Below, piece by piece: positions 34,794 through 45,774 of a DNA stretch of 64,000 nucleotides. Source of the DNA: Prorocentrum cordatum. Its lineage: Eukaryota; Sar; Dinophyceae; Prorocentrales; Prorocentraceae. The stretch's first letter is position 1; every line of letters starts with the position of its first letter. The position numbers were made by a program, and so were the translations under genes. The notes under the pieces were generated by a model, which did no database searches, had not been told where the DNA came from, and saw nothing but the letters and a program-made list of their open reading frames with translations. The DNA lies in the NCBI GenBank assembly GCA_963575745.1, contig CAUYUJ010014754.1, positions 186,501 through 250,500 on the forward strand, given 5' to 3'.

Positions 34794-34964
34794 GTTCACC
34801 ACCCACCAAACCACCCCAACCCAACCCGAAGGCTCAGCTTTACCCTCGATTTCCAGTGGGGGGGGGTCGGGAAACGTTGAAAAAAACACATGTAGAACCC
34901 TTACCCCCCCCCAACCCGAAATTCGGGTCTTCGGATTGGGTTGGGGTGGTCTGGGAGGTAGTCA
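34794..34964. mobile_element. Foldback/MITE-like element 1, copy B (about 170 bp)
   Basis: Same ends as 10,914-11,091: left CACCCACCAAACCACCCCAA, right TTGGGTTGGGGTGGTCTGG followed by GGTAGTCA. The centre TTTCCAGTGGGGGG and the GAAATTCGGGTCTTCGG segment are shared. It directly abuts the end of the LINE coding sequence, so it may sit in or replace the LINE 3' region. Confidence 0.8.
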
Positions 34965-35129
34965 GTTGGGCTTTCCTCTGGAAGACGAACTGCTCAGTCG
35001 AGGTCGCAGCGGTGTGAAGGCGCTGGCGGTTTCCGCCCTCGCTCGAGCACCCCTGTTCGGGGCGCGTCGCTCCCTTCCCTCCCCTCCCCCTCCCTTCCCC
35101 GCACGACCTGTGCTTGGTCAAGAGGTCCA

Positions 35130-35505
35130 AAAGGTCCTCATCCTCCTCCTCCTCCTCCTCGCCCCCCCTCCCGCTCCTCCTCTTCCTCGTCCTCGTCCTC
35201 CCCCTCCCTCCCCCTCCTCCTCCTCCTCCTCCTCCTCCTCCTCCTTCTCCTCCTCCTTCCTCCTCCTCCTCCTCCTCCTCCCTCTCCTCCTCCTGCCTCC
35301 TCCCCCTCCTCCTCCCCTCAATCTCCCCTCACTCCTCCTCCTCCTCCTTTTCCTCCTCGCCCTCCTCCCCTCCTCCCCCTCCTCCTCCTCCTCCTCCTCC
35401 CTCCTCTCCTTTTCCTCCTCGCCCTCCTCCTCCTCCTCCTCCTCCTCGCCCTCCTCCCCCTCCTCCCCCTCCTCCTCCTTGCCCCCCCGTTCCTCCCCGC
35501 CTCTG
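35130..35505. repeat. CTC triplet array
   Basis: Imperfect TCC/CTC triplets over about 370 bp; S/P/L frames on + and E/G/R frames on - result from it. Ends at a GCCCGTGGCTCTATAAGG boundary. Confidence 0.95.
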
Positions 35506-35765
35506 CCCGTGGCTCTATAAGGGGGCTCCGGGCCCAGTGCGCGAGCGTCCGCGTGCCCGCCCCGCCCCCGTCTCGGCACGCACCTCACGCGCCTCGTGGC
35601 CCAAGAAGGAGATCCACCGAAGGCGATGCCCACGCAGCGCTCTGCACAGTTGCGAACGGTTGGGTCCTCCGCCCGGGGAATCATATGTTTTCTCCTCTTC
35701 TGCGCGAGTTTCATGGCGCACTGTTGTGTGCAGATGGTGAGCCCCTCCGAGTGCCAAAGGATGTC
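35506..35765. repeat. Module with CTCGGCAC...CCTCACGCGCC and CCACCGAAGGC
   Basis: CGGCACGCACCTCACGCGCC followed by GATCCACCGAAGGCGATGCC resembles 49,830-49,920 (CTCCACCGAAGGCCCCAG and CGGCACACTCCTCACACGCC), in a different internal order. Likely a dispersed module next to triplet arrays. A TATAA-like CTATAAGG at 35,514 has no partner evidence for a promoter. Confidence 0.4.
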
Positions 35766-36121
35766 GAGGTAGGAGGAGGAAGACGAGGAATTGGAGGAGG
35801 AGAAGGAGGAGGAGGAGTTGGAGGGGGCAGGAGTGGGAAGGAGATGTTGATGATGATGCTGATGATGAGGAGGAGGACGAGGAGAAGGATTATGAGTATG
35901 ATGATGATGATGATGATGATGATGATGGTGGTGGTGATGATGATGGTGATGATGATGGTGATGAGGATGAGGATGAGGATGCTGTTGCTGCTGATGATGA
36001 TGCTGACGATGGCAATGATGCTGATGGTGGTGATGATGATGAAGCTGATTATGAAGACAACGCTGACGATGATGACTATGATTACCATGATGATGCTGAT
36101 GATGATGATGATTATGGTGAC

Positions 36122-36153
<32 letters not shown>

Positions 36154-36180
36154 CGATGACGATGACGATGATGATGATGC

Positions 36181-36222
<42 letters not shown>

Positions 36223-36297
36223 CGATGACGATGATGATGATGAACATGGTGATGAGGAGGAGGAGGAGGAGGAGGAGGAGGAGGAGGAGGGGGGGAG
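35766..36297. repeat. GGA array passing into GAT/GAC mosaic array
   Basis: GGA triplets (35,770-35,890), then about 350 bp of GAT with interspersed GAC and GCT triplets, then a pure GGA run to 36,290. GAC occurs in clusters inside GAT, as expected if CpG-containing GAC decays to GAT. All long frames here are poly-D, M, H, I or S. Confidence 0.95.
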
Positions 36298-36430
36298 GAC
36301 AAGCTAGGTGCGCTCGCGTCATATCTGACATCCTACCCCTCCCTCACATCCCTTACCATGGCGCAGATCTCCTCTCTACTCGCACAGTCGGATGTCGAGC
36401 AGGGCAATGATCCCGAAAGGGTACGCGATG
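36298..36430. repeat. Linker module after GGA array, copy 1 (GGACAAGCTAGGTGCGCTCG)
   Basis: The array ends in GGACAAGCTAGGTGCGCTCG, then CATCCTACCCCTCCCTCAC and CATCCCTTACCATGGCGC. The same module follows the GGA arrays at 42,288 and 49,327. This gives GGA arrays a conserved right flank. Confidence 0.7.
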
Positions 36431-36529
36431 CATTGTAGAGCACGGCATGGCATGGCGTAGAAGAGCACCGCAAAGCGTAGCATCAACCTAGCATTGCATT
36501 GCATGCCGTGGCATGGCACGGGAAAATGA

Positions 36530-36720
36530 CGCCAACGCTGCAGCGGGAGCACGAGTCGGAACGAGCGGAAGCGCGGAAATGAGGCCAGCGCTGCAGCGGG
36601 AGCACGATTCGGAACGAGCGGAAGCACGGAAATGAGGCCAGCGCTGCAGCGGGAGCACGATTCGGAACGAGCGGGGCCCGAAAATGAGGCAGCGATGCAG
36701 CGGGAGCACGATTGAACGAT
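36530..36720. repeat. 53-bp tandem repeat, CTGCAGCGGGAGCACGATTC type
   Basis: Units CGCTGCAGCGGGAGCACGAT followed by TCGGAACGAGCGGAAGC and GGAAATGAGGCCAG are repeated about three and a half times with a few differences. The palindromic CTGCAG is kept in every unit. Confidence 0.85.
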
Positions 36721-36889
36721 CGGCGCCCAGCGAGAGCAGCATTTTTGGAAAAAATTGCAGGCGAAGATCCCAACTCCGTGGGAATCCTGTGTGTAAAAAA
36801 GCAGTACGCGGGGGGGGCTAATATTTTCCAAAACAGTCGTACAGGAAGAAGGAGAGTATATGCATATTGTAATTGTATGAGGGTGTGCG

Positions 36890-38400
36890 GGGGGGAAAGA
36901 GGGGAGAAGGAAGGATGGGTGGAAGAGGAAAAAGGCGAAAAAGGAGGAGGAGGATGAGAAGGAGGAGGGAAAGGAGGAAGAGGAGGAGGAGGAGGAAGAG
37001 GAGGAGGGGTTGGGGTCTCGGGGGGAGGAGGAGAAGGAGGAGGAGGAGGACGAGGAGGACGAGGACGAGGCGGAGGAGGAGGAGGAGGAGGAGGAGGAGG
37101 AGGAGGAGGAGAGGGAAATGGAGGTGGACGGAAGGGAAGAGGAGGAGGAGGAGGAGGAGGAGGAGGACCAGTGTAAAGCCAAGAGTCATCAACGATGTTG
37201 GAATTAGCCCTCCCTCCAAGCTCCCTCTTCATAGGCCCCCCACAACGGTTCATTTCCATTGAGGGAACTGCCACGTTGGAAAACAACCGTTTGAAGATCC
37301 TGAAGCATGCCAATACATTGTGTTCGGGATTTCAACGCCACGTGTTAACCGAACTGCTGCGTGTTGACGATCCGGAACTGTGCCAGAGCGCCATTGAGGG
37401 GGAATGCAACACCGCAAATCAACAGAGCTGTTGCGCCCGCATAATCTTGAATTCTTCCAAAACGCCACTTCCGGTACGTCGATCATGGGAATCCGTGAAA
37501 CCCCTGCAAATGTTGAAAACGAATGTGCGCGGCGCTCAGGCGAGAGCCACATTTTGAAAAGGGACCGCCATCAATCCGTGAAACTCTTGCTGCACATTTT
37601 GAAAGCGAATGTGCGCGGCGCGAAGGCGCGAGCCACATTTTGAAAACGACCCGCCCTCAATCCGTGAAACCCCTGCAAATTTTGAAAGCGAATTTCGCAG
37701 CGCGAAGGCGAGAGCCACATTTTGAAACCCACCCGCCCTCAATCCGTGAAACTCTTGCAATTTTGAAGGCGCATGTGCGCGGCGCGAAGGCGAGAGCCCC
37801 ATGTTGAAAACTAATCGCCCTCAATCCGTGAAACTCTTGTGATTTGTTCAAACGAATGTGCGTGGCGCTCAGGCGAGAGCCACATTTTGAAAACGACCCG
37901 CCCTCCATCTGTGAAACTGTTGCCACGGTTTAAGCTTCAGAGTCATAAGTGGTGAGGAATTCTCAGGCGAAACGCCCGGCCCGCCCTAAAACTTGCTTCG
38001 GGGTGCGACAGGGAGGAGTTTTCTATTAGGACAAGGAATGGAGGAGGGGGAAGAGGAAAAGGAGGAGGAAGAGGAGGAGAAGGTGGAGGTGGAGGAGGAC
38101 GAGGAAGAGAAGGAGCGAGAGGAGGAGGAGGAAGAGGAGAAGGAGGAATAGGAGGAGGAGGAAGAGGAGGAGGACGAGGACGAGCACGATGACGAGGAAG
38201 AGGAGGAGCGGGAGGAGGAGGAAGAGGAGGAGGAGGAGGAGGGGGAGAAAGGAAGTGGAGGAAAAGGAACAGACATGAGAGGAGAAAATGACATCGAAAC
38301 AAGTGGAGAAAAAGGATGAGGACAAGAAGGAGGAGGAGGAGGAGGAGGAGAAGGAGGGAGAGAGGGAAGGGGAAGTAAAGGGAGAGGAGGAGAAGGAGAA
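36890..38400. repeat. Left arm of a large inverted duplication
   Basis: Order: GGA array (36,890-37,165); module with GAGTCATCAACGATGTTGG and CTCTTCATAGGCCCCCC (37,170-37,490); 83-bp satellite (37,491-37,930); junction with CAGGCGAAACGCCCGGCC and GGGGTGCGACAGGGAGG (37,930-38,040); GGA array (38,040-38,400). The reverse complement of this whole order lies at 41,030-42,015. Confidence 0.85.
37491..37930. repeat. 83-bp satellite, ATCCGTGAAACTCTTGC type
   Basis: Five to six units begin at 37,491, 37,574, 37,660, 37,742 and about 37,822. Each has ATCCGTGAAAC-CTTGC, TTTTGAAAGCGAATGTGCGC, GGCGCGAAGGCGAGAGCC and ACATTTTGAAAACGACCCG. Inverted units are at 41,380-41,660 and diverged ones at 10,537-10,850. 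Confidence 0.9.
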
Positions 38401-39000
38401 GTAGGAGGGAGAGGGGAAGGGGAAGTGAAATGTCAATGGGGCGAAGAGCCCGTCCCGCCCTATTGACATTTTAAGTAGTACGACAGGGATGAACTGTTCT
38501 ACCACGAAGGAGGGTACCAGCATAGTGGAGGCGGGTGGGAGGAGAGAAGGAAAGGGTGAGGAGGAGAAGGAAGGATGAGGAGGAGGAGGAGAGAATGAGG
38601 AGGAGGAGGAGGTTAGGAGGAGGAGGACGGCGAACGTGGGAAGCATGAGGCAGGATACCGTGAGAACATAGAGGAGGATGAGGGGAGGTAAGAGGACGGA
38701 GGAGGAGAGAAGGAGTAAGGAGGGAACGGATTAGTAGGATCAGGAGGAGCAGGAAGGATGAGGAGGACAAAGGATGTGGGGGAGAAGTGGGAGAAGGCGG
38801 AAAGTGAGGAGGAGGAAGAGGAGGAGGAGGAGGAGGCGGAGGAAGAGGGAGGAGGAGGAGGAGGACGAGGAGGAAGAGGGATGAGGAGGAGGAGGACGAG
38901 GAGGAGGAGGAGGAGGAGGAGGGGCAGGAGGAGGAGGAGGAGAGGGAGGGGGAGGAGGAGGAAGCGGAGGAGGAATGTTCCGAGGACGTAAAAGGGCGAG
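38400..39000. repeat. GGA arrays around a 16-bp imperfect hairpin
   Basis: GGA-rich sequence resumes at about 38,530 and runs to 38,980. At 38,428-38,471 AAATGTCAATGGGGCG is answered by CGCCCTATTGACATTT (one mismatch) around a 12-bp GAGCCCGTCC-type loop. The hairpin is placed like the junction at 37,940-38,030 (GCCCGGCCCGCCCT), so it may be another copy of that junction. Confidence 0.7.
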
Positions 39001-40800
39001 AATTCCCGAATCGCGACCCCAGGGAATCAGCTGATGTGTGATTATTGAGGCTATCTTGGCTCATGGAGGCTATCTCGGGCGTCATGGAGGCTTCTTAGGC
39101 CGTCTAGAGGCCTTATTGGCGTCTGGGTCCCCATGTCCGCGATTCGCACCCGTCTGGGGGGGATGGCATTCTGACCCGGGATCCCCATTTTCCGAACCCC
39201 CCAGAGACCCACCCCCACCTGAGGGGAAGGGATCAAAGGGAAGGGATGTCCCTTCGAGTCAAGTAAGACGTTGTTCAAGTTCGGTCTGGTTTCGCTGTGG
39301 CTGGAGCGTTTGAGGTTTCGGTTCGGCTTCGCTCTGGCTGGCGCGCTGGAGGAGGAGGACTGAGTGACTACAACGACGACGACGACGACGGCAACGACGA
39401 CAACGACGACGACGACGTCGACGCGGATTGCGATGACGACGACGAGTCAGACAGAACGGCGTCTTCCACACGCCGACATGGTCGGTGGATTTGCTCCTTA
39501 CCAAGAGCCCGCGATATGCATTAGCCCACATACACTTACCTTCACGCCGCGTTGCTGCCAGACAGAGCCGGACTGTGACGCTCCGGCGGGCTGTGTGCAA
39601 TTCGGTCTACTGGTTGATTTGGTTCGAAACGGGCTGCAATCAATTGCATGGGACGCTCATGTTCAGGATCCTCATGCTGCTGTCCACAGGCGGGAGCAAA
39701 CCCTGTCCTGGTGCAACCATGCTGCGTGACAAATCAGAAACCTCGAACTAGACGTCCACATATTTGTTTGAGAACCGATGGTGCTGGTCCTTGCCTGTGG
39801 TGTCCCCAGATAGGCTGCGAGGCCTTCGTACTAACCATATGCCTGGCGCATGTCGTAGTCCTGGTTAGGCGGCAGGTGGCCGAGAGCCTTGAGGGGGCCT
39901 TCATGCGGCCCTTCTTGGACTGGCTTTACCGGTAGACGGACGCCTCGGAAGGCCCAGAGTGGTGCCCAAGCTGAAGTCTGTGCCCAGAGAGTTGCATTCG
40001 ACTGTCCATCTCAATTCACGAGACGCCTCACACCTGACGTTCAAGGTGAGGAATATACGGTATCATGCTCCACGTCGGGATAACTATAATTTTCGTCCAC
40101 GTGCTGACGTTGCTTGCTGAAGAACTGTGTGGCTCTGATACATCTGATCACAGATCGTGGATGCGAAATGTTACACGATGTTTCAGATAATTCTTCCCAA
40201 TCCGAAACTCAAATCGCGGGAGTGCAGCGAAGTTTCTCTACGATGGGTCAAGTCACGCACCCAGGTCTGAAACCAAAGTGAAGAAATCAGTAACGCAATT
40301 GTTGCCGTGCATATTGCATTAGAAGTGCCGCGGCAACGAGGGAGATTGCGCACATCCCTACAGGACACGGTCTGTAGGGTACGCGTGAGCCGAGCATTCA
40401 GTACGTGATGGAAGGGGAAGAGCGGTTTGATGGACAACCATGCCTAGCGTGATATGGGTTGTATGACGCTCAAGTTTTACGGCTACAGCCCGCAAGTCGA
40501 TGCCATAACATGCCATCTCGTTCTTCCATCTCCGAAGCCCAGCGCAGCGCAGATGCAAGGGGTCCCACGGTTCGCTTCATTTCAGATCCCCGCCATGTTG
40601 GTGACGTCTCGTCCGCCTCGATACCACACTCCTATTCCTCATCGCCCGCAGTCCTCTTCATCCTCCTCATCCGCCTCCTGATCACCCTCCTTCCCGCCAG
40701 TCTGCGTATCCCCTGCCTCCTTCTCGGCCGCCTGCTCCTTTACTGAATAGTGTTCCTCAACATGGTTATCCTCCGTGTCTTCCCGTACATGTTGGTATCA
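39001..40800. other. Unassigned low-copy region with short open frames and a GAC array
   Basis: 39,365-39,450 is a GAC triplet array. 39,450-39,950 has + frames with cysteine pairs (FTPRCCQTEPDCDAPAGC, then DGAGPCLWCPQIGCEAF) that change frame, possibly a decayed protein; I do not recognise it. 40,100-40,750 has frames on both strands without motifs. The region forms most of the spacer of the inverted duplication. Confidence 0.35.
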
Positions 40801-41255
40801 CAATCATCATAAACCACTCCTCCTCCCCGTTCTCCTCATCGCCATCAGCATCATCATAATCATAATCATCACCACCCATCACCACCCATCTCCGTCAGCA
40901 GCACCAGCATCATCGTCATCATCATAGCCGCCATCAGCATCGGCATCATCGTCGTGGTCCCGTCTGGCTTCCTCCTCATGCGCTTCATTCTCTTTCTGTA
41001 TCATCCTCGCTCCCCCTCGTCCACCCCTCCTCCTCATCCTCCCTCTCCGCTCTTCTATCCTCCTCTCTTCTCTTCTCCTCCTCCTTCTCCCACTTTCTTA
41101 TCTTGCTCAAGTCTCCTCGCTTCTCCTCTCAACGTCTTCTCATTCGTTATCCGTTCATGTCATGTTCCTCACTATCTTCTTCTTCCTCCTCCTCCTCCTC
41201 GGCCCCCTTATCCTCCTCCTGTTCCTCCTCCTCCTGCTCCTCCATTCTGTTCCCT
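40801..41255. repeat. CAT/CAG and CTC triplet arrays
   Basis: CATCAT/CAGCA-rich sequence (40,800-40,960) followed by a CTC-rich array (41,010-41,250). The CTC part is the inverted counterpart of the GGA array at 38,040-38,400. Confidence 0.85.
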
Positions 41256-42015
41256 TACAAATAATGCCTCCCTGTCCCACCCCGAGGCCAGTTTGGGGGG
41301 GAGGCGGGCCTGGCGTTTCGCCTCAGACTGCCTTACCATGTATGACCCTGAAGCTTAAACATCGGTAGCAGCTTCGCAGATGGAGGGTGGATCGTTTCCA
41401 ACATGTGGCTCTCAACATGTGGCGCTCGCCTGCGCGCCGAGGACAGCATTTCGAAAAACTTGCCAGAGCTTCACGGATAAAGGGCAGGCCATTTTTCAAC
41501 ATGTTGTTCTCGCTTTAGCGTCGTGCGCATTCGTTTTGAACAGTTTGCAAGAGTTTGACGCATCGAGGGCGGACCGTTTTCAACATGTGGTTCTCGCCTG
41601 AGCGCCGCGCACATTCGTTTCAAAATGTTGCAAGAGTTTTACGGAATCCCATGATCAGCGTACCAGAAATGTTGTGTTGGAAGGATTCAGGAATCTGGGG
41701 GTGCTTCAGTTAAGCTACTTCGCGGTGTTGAAATCCCAGGACTGGCGTTCTGGCACGATTCAGGATCATCAAGACGCAACAGTCAGGTTGACCCGTGGCA
41801 TTGGAATCCCAACATCAATGTTTTGGCATGATTCAGGGTCTTCAAAAGATTCTCTTCCAATGAGGCAGTTCCCACAGTGGAAATCACAGTGGAAATGAAC
41901 CCCTGGGGGGGCCTATGAAGAGGAAGCTTGGAGGGAGGATTTCTTCCAACATCGTTGATGACTCTTGGATTTCCACTGGTCCTCCTCCTCCTCCTCCTCC
42001 TCCTCCTCCTCCTCC
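41030..42015. repeat. Right arm of the large inverted duplication
   Basis: The order is reversed and complemented relative to 36,890-38,400: CTC array; CCTCCCTGTCCCACCCCGAG and GGCGTTTCGCCT junction (41,260-41,370); inverted 83-bp satellite (41,375-41,640); GGGGCCTATGAAGAGGAAGC and CCAACATCGTTGATGACTC module (41,640-41,980); short CTC array (41,985-42,015). By eye the modules agree at roughly 80%. Confidence 0.85.
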
Positions 42016-42287
42016 GCTTCCTCCATCGGCCTCCGTCGGCCAAACGGCTTACAACTTGGCGAATCCGATGCCCCTGGTGCTCAACGGCACCCGCGGGGCG
42101 ACGGTGCTGACTTGCAGCCCGCCCTCGGTCGCCGACGCGCCCAACGGAGGAAGATGGTGATGATGATGATGAGGAGGAGGAGGAGGAAGAGGAGGAGGAG
42201 GAGGAGGAGGAGGAGGAACATCAACGGGATGGGGTGGAGGAGGGAGGTGAGGAGAGGGAGGACGATGAGGAGAAGGGAGAGGGGTGC
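42016..42287. repeat. Unassigned short segment then GGA/GAT array
   Basis: 42,016-42,150 has a mixed composition with no motif I recognise. 42,155-42,285 is a GAT then GGA array leading into the linker module. Confidence 0.6.
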
Positions 42288-42470
42288 GGACAAGCTAGGT
42301 GCGCTCGCTCCATGTGTGGTATCCTACCCCTCCCACCCATCCCTTCCAATTGCGCTGATGTGTTCACTATCCGCGTAATTGTGTCATAGCCGACCTGGAA
42401 CTCCAAAAATGATCCAATCTTGTTATGCGCAATCGAAAAAAATGGCGCTGCGTACATAGGAGGATGGGGA
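42288..42470. repeat. Linker module between GGA arrays, copy 2
   Basis: It begins GGACAAGCTAGGTGCGCTCG, continues GGTATCCTACCCCTCCCAC and CATCCCTTCC, and ends TTATGCGCAATCG, then GCGTACATAGGAGGATGG, where the next GGA array starts. The third copy at 49,327-49,490 has both ends as well, so the module bridges two GGA arrays. Confidence 0.75.
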
Positions 42471-42518
42471 GGAGGAGGAGGAGGAGCCGGAGGAGGAGGA
42501 GGAGGAGGAGGAGAAAGA

Positions 42519-42551
<33 letters not shown>

Positions 42552-42740
42552 GGAGGAGGTTGCGGATGAGCAGCAGGACGAGCAGGAGGAAAATGAGGAG
42601 AAGAAGGAGGAGGAGGAAGAGAAGGAGGAGGACGATAACGAACGGCAGCAGCAGCAGTTGGAGTGGAAGGTGCTGGAAGAACCGGAGGACCAAGGGAAGG
42701 CGGAGGAGGGGAAAGTTGGAGGACGACAGCGATGAAGAAG
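42471..42740. repeat. GGA triplet array
   Basis: Imperfect GGA/GAA triplets with CAGCAGCAG near 42,645. R/E frames on + and L/S frames on - are repeat translations. Confidence 0.9.
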
Positions 42741-43175
42741 AATTCGGATCCACAAATTCGGTCCGCGGTGCAGCGGCAAACCCATTCTGAGACACCGGAA
42801 CCGTTCCGATTGAAAGAGGCACAGGAAAGACATACTCATGAAATCTTGTGCGCAATAAAAATTAGAAACAGTACACGTTGGGGCGGGCGACTTCCTCGCC
42901 ATCTTCGGGGGAAGGAGGAGATTAGTATTCAGATCGAGTAGTTGTGCGCGAAGGAACAGGCTAGGGGAGGATGAGGGGAGAGTAAGAGGGAGGAGGGAAA
43001 GAGCGACGAGTGAGAGGAGGGGGAGGAGGTGGATGAGGAGGAATGGGGGGAGAGGAATGGGGGGCAGGGGGAGAGGATACCCCTCCCCCCCGCGCCCCAT
43101 GTAGAGCAGGTCCTCCAGGTAGCAGACAGCTCTTGCAGGTAGTTTGTAAACGAACTTCTTGCCGCGCACCGTGCA
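42741..43175. other. Unassigned
   Basis: Mixed sequence including a GGA-poor purine tract at 42,960-43,070 and a C-rich tract at 43,080. No motif was recognised. Confidence 0.35.
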
Positions 43176-43265
43176 TGGTACTAGCATGTATGTATGCATG
43201 CAAGTATGAATGTATGTGTATATATGCATGTACGTATACATATATACATTCATACATATAAGTAC
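43176..43265. repeat. TATG/CATA microsatellite
   Basis: Alternating TGTATG, TATATA and CATACA tracts. Short relative of 15,481-15,860. Confidence 0.85.
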
Positions 43266-43309
43266 ATTGCACACGCAGCTCGCACACGAGCGTGTTCTAC
43301 CGCTGCTGG

Positions 43310-43515
43310 CGGAAAACCGGGTGGGGGGGGTCACTGGGGGTTCCCAACCCGTCCCCCCCCCTCGAAAACCGGGGGGGAGGTCACTAACGGTTCGAACCCC
43401 TCCCCCCCCAGTCCATCATGAAAGGGGGGGGGGAGGTCACAATGGTTTGAACCCCCCCCCGCCCCCTCGAAAAACGCGGGGGGTCACTACCGGTTCGAAC
43501 CCTCCCCCCCCTCGC
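43310..43515. repeat. Tandem repeat with C-runs and GGTTCGAACCC motif
   Basis: Three to four units of about 60 bp: CCCTCGAAAACCGGGGGG, GGTCACTA, then CGGTTCGAACCCCTCCCCC. The unit contains a sequence like the T-arm/B-box of tRNA genes, but no acceptor stem, D-arm or anticodon arm can be assembled. Confidence 0.75.
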
Positions 43516-43539
43516 CGCCGGCAAACGATTCCCGCTCCC

Positions 43540-44450
43540 CGGGACAATTGGACAATGGCGGGGATGTTGGGACAGTGGTGGGAACGGTGGTGGTGGGGAC
43601 AGTGGTGCGGGGACAGTGGGACAGTGGTGCGGACAGTGGTGGGGACGGTGGTGGTGGGGACAGTGGTGAGAAAGCAGCGGGACAGTGGAGAAGGCAGTGG
43701 GACAGAGGTGGGGACGGTAGTGGTGGGGACAGTGGTGAAGGCAGTGGTGAGGACAGTGGTGGGACAGTAGTACTGTGGGGAAAGTGGTGGGGACAGTGGG
43801 GACAGTGGGACAGTGATGGGGACAGTGGGAACGGTGGGACAGCACAGTGGGACAGCGGCGGGGACAGTGGGGCAGTGGTGGGTACAGTGGGGACAGTGGG
43901 ACAGTGGTGGGGACCGTGGGGAAAGTGGAAAGAGCAGGACCGTGGTGGGACAATGGTGGGGAGAGTGGGGACAGTGAGACACTGGTGGGGGCACTGGTGG
44001 GGACAGCGGGGACAATGGTGGGAACAGTGGGGACAGTGGGACAGTGGTGGGGATGGTGGTGGTGGGGACAGTGGTGTGGGGAAAGTGGGAATGTGGTGGA
44101 CACGCTGGTACAGTGCAGGGTACAGTGGTGGTGGGGACAGCGGTGAGGGCGGCGGCGAGGACGGCGGTGGGACAATGGGGCAGAAGTACAGTGGGGACAG
44201 AGGTGGGGACAGTGGGACAGTGGTGGGAACAGTGGGACAGCTCACTGGGACAGCGGCGGGGACAGAGGGACAGTGGGGACAGTGGGACAGTGGTTGGGGC
44301 CGTGGAGAAAGTGGGGGGAGTGGAACCGTGGTGGGAACAGTGGCGGGGACAGTGGGGACAGTGCGACAGTGGTGGGGGCACTGGTGGGGACGGTGGTGGG
44401 AACAGTGGGGACAGTGGTGGTGAGGACAGTGGTGCTGGGGACAGCACCGC
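43540..44450. repeat. Minisatellite, GGGGACAGTGG / GACAGTGGTGG type
   Basis: About 900 bp of 9- and 12-bp units built from GGGGACAGT, GGGACAGTGGT and GGTGGTGGG. G/V/W/T frames on + and H/C/P frames on - (up to about 480 codons) are translations of the array. Confidence 0.95.
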
Positions 44451-45770
44451 GCGCGACGGGCCAATCATGCTCGCAGGGCCGCCGTGCTGAAGTTTCGCCA
44501 TCTGCGAGCGGGGCGCGAGCGTCGCGGCCCAGGGCCGCGCGCCGCTCGACTGCGGCTCGCACTCCCGTTGATTATTGGGACAGATCGGGCTGCGCGAGTC
44601 CATGTGGGGGCCTACCAATGCTAGATTTGCAAAACGCTTCAGTATGCTCTTCTTCCTCAGTGCCGAGACCGACTCGTCGCTGGTTTGCGCGTCCTCCCTG
44701 GAGTTCATGGGGCGTCTGGCAGAGGTCTGTAGCCTCCGGGGAGTTTTCAGAGTCTCGGGGGAGGCCTCAGTGCCGCCGCGTCTGAGAGGCCCCTGGGGTG
44801 GCTTCGAAATTGTCGCAAGAGGCCGCGCGTCTTCGGGCGCCGGGGGCCTCTCTTGCGCAGGGGCGGGTGGGGCCCAGAGCACCCCGTGGCGGGGGCCGGG
44901 CGGGGGCCGGGCGGGGGCCCCGGGCGTCGGCGAGCGGCCGCCAACGCCTCATCTTGTTCCCGGCGCCCCCCAGCCTCGGCCTTGGCGCCCCTCCCAGGCT
45001 CTCGCGCGATCGCCGCGGATGGACGGGCCGCTGCGCGGAGCCGAACGACGGGCGCCGCAAACCCGACGGATTCGCGAGCAGCGCGCCGCCCGCCTCGCCG
45101 CGCGCTGCGGAGAGCTTCTCGCAGAGTCCCAACGCAGAAATCATTGTTCAGCGACGCGGGCATCAGTCGCAACGCCGCCGAGGCAACGCGGTCGGCGCAG
45201 TTCTGGGCTTCGTCGACCCTGGCTCCCGGAGGCGGCGCCAAGCCAGCCATGCGTTGCTACTGCGCCCGCGGGATGGCCGCGGCGCTCCGTGACTGGGCGC
45301 GCCAGATCCACGCCCGCCACGGGTTCTACGTTGTCTCGGGCGGACGCAGGCGGCGGCCCGCCAGCGACCGCCGAGGGCTGCGAGATGACGGCGCGGCAGT
45401 TCGAGGCATCCTCGGCGACAGGGGGGGCGTCCGAAGCGCGCCGTGCGGAAGCGGCCCTGGCGCGAGATTGCGTCAACAGACAAGCTGCGCGTTGCCGTCG
45501 TGGCGGCTTTGAAGTGCAAGGAGATCACCCGCGCACGAATCGGATGAGAATGAAGAAGCCTTCGCGCGCCAATTCACTCGAGAACGAGGAAGAGAAAATG
45601 GACGAAAACAAAAGTAAGGGAAGGAACAAACATAACAATACAAACACGATGATGGCGACATCGGCCACCAGAAACGATTTCTGTCGTGATCGGCCTACCT
45701 CCCTCAGTGTGCCTGCACCGTTCACTTATCGGACCAAGGTGCATGGCGCGAAGCGCCTATGCAGACTTGT
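44451..45770 (+). other. GC-rich region with a 399-codon open frame, status unknown
   Basis: The frame 44,575-45,774 starts MGQIGLRESMWGPTNARF and, after a P/R/G-rich middle, has CEMTARQFEASSATGGASEA and a hydrophilic end (ENEEEKMDENKSKGRN). A - frame over the same start is also open, as expected at this GC content. No domain was recognised and no repeat unit explains it, which makes it the least repetitive coding candidate in the window. Could be a host exon, a transposon ORF1 or chance. Confidence 0.2.
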
Positions 45771-45774
45771 GTGA

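Noticed and set aside
35510-35520. TATA box at CTATAAGG
   Set aside because: No gene start follows and the sequence lies in a dispersed repeat module; a single short match is not evidence.
43385-43500. tRNA gene suggested by GGTTCGAACCC
   Set aside because: No acceptor stem, D-arm or anticodon arm can be folded around it; the motif is part of a tandem unit.
43437-44882. 481-codon - frame rich in HCPTVP
   Set aside because: Mostly the complement of the GGGGACAGTGG minisatellite; the part outside it overlaps the competing + frame and shows no domain.
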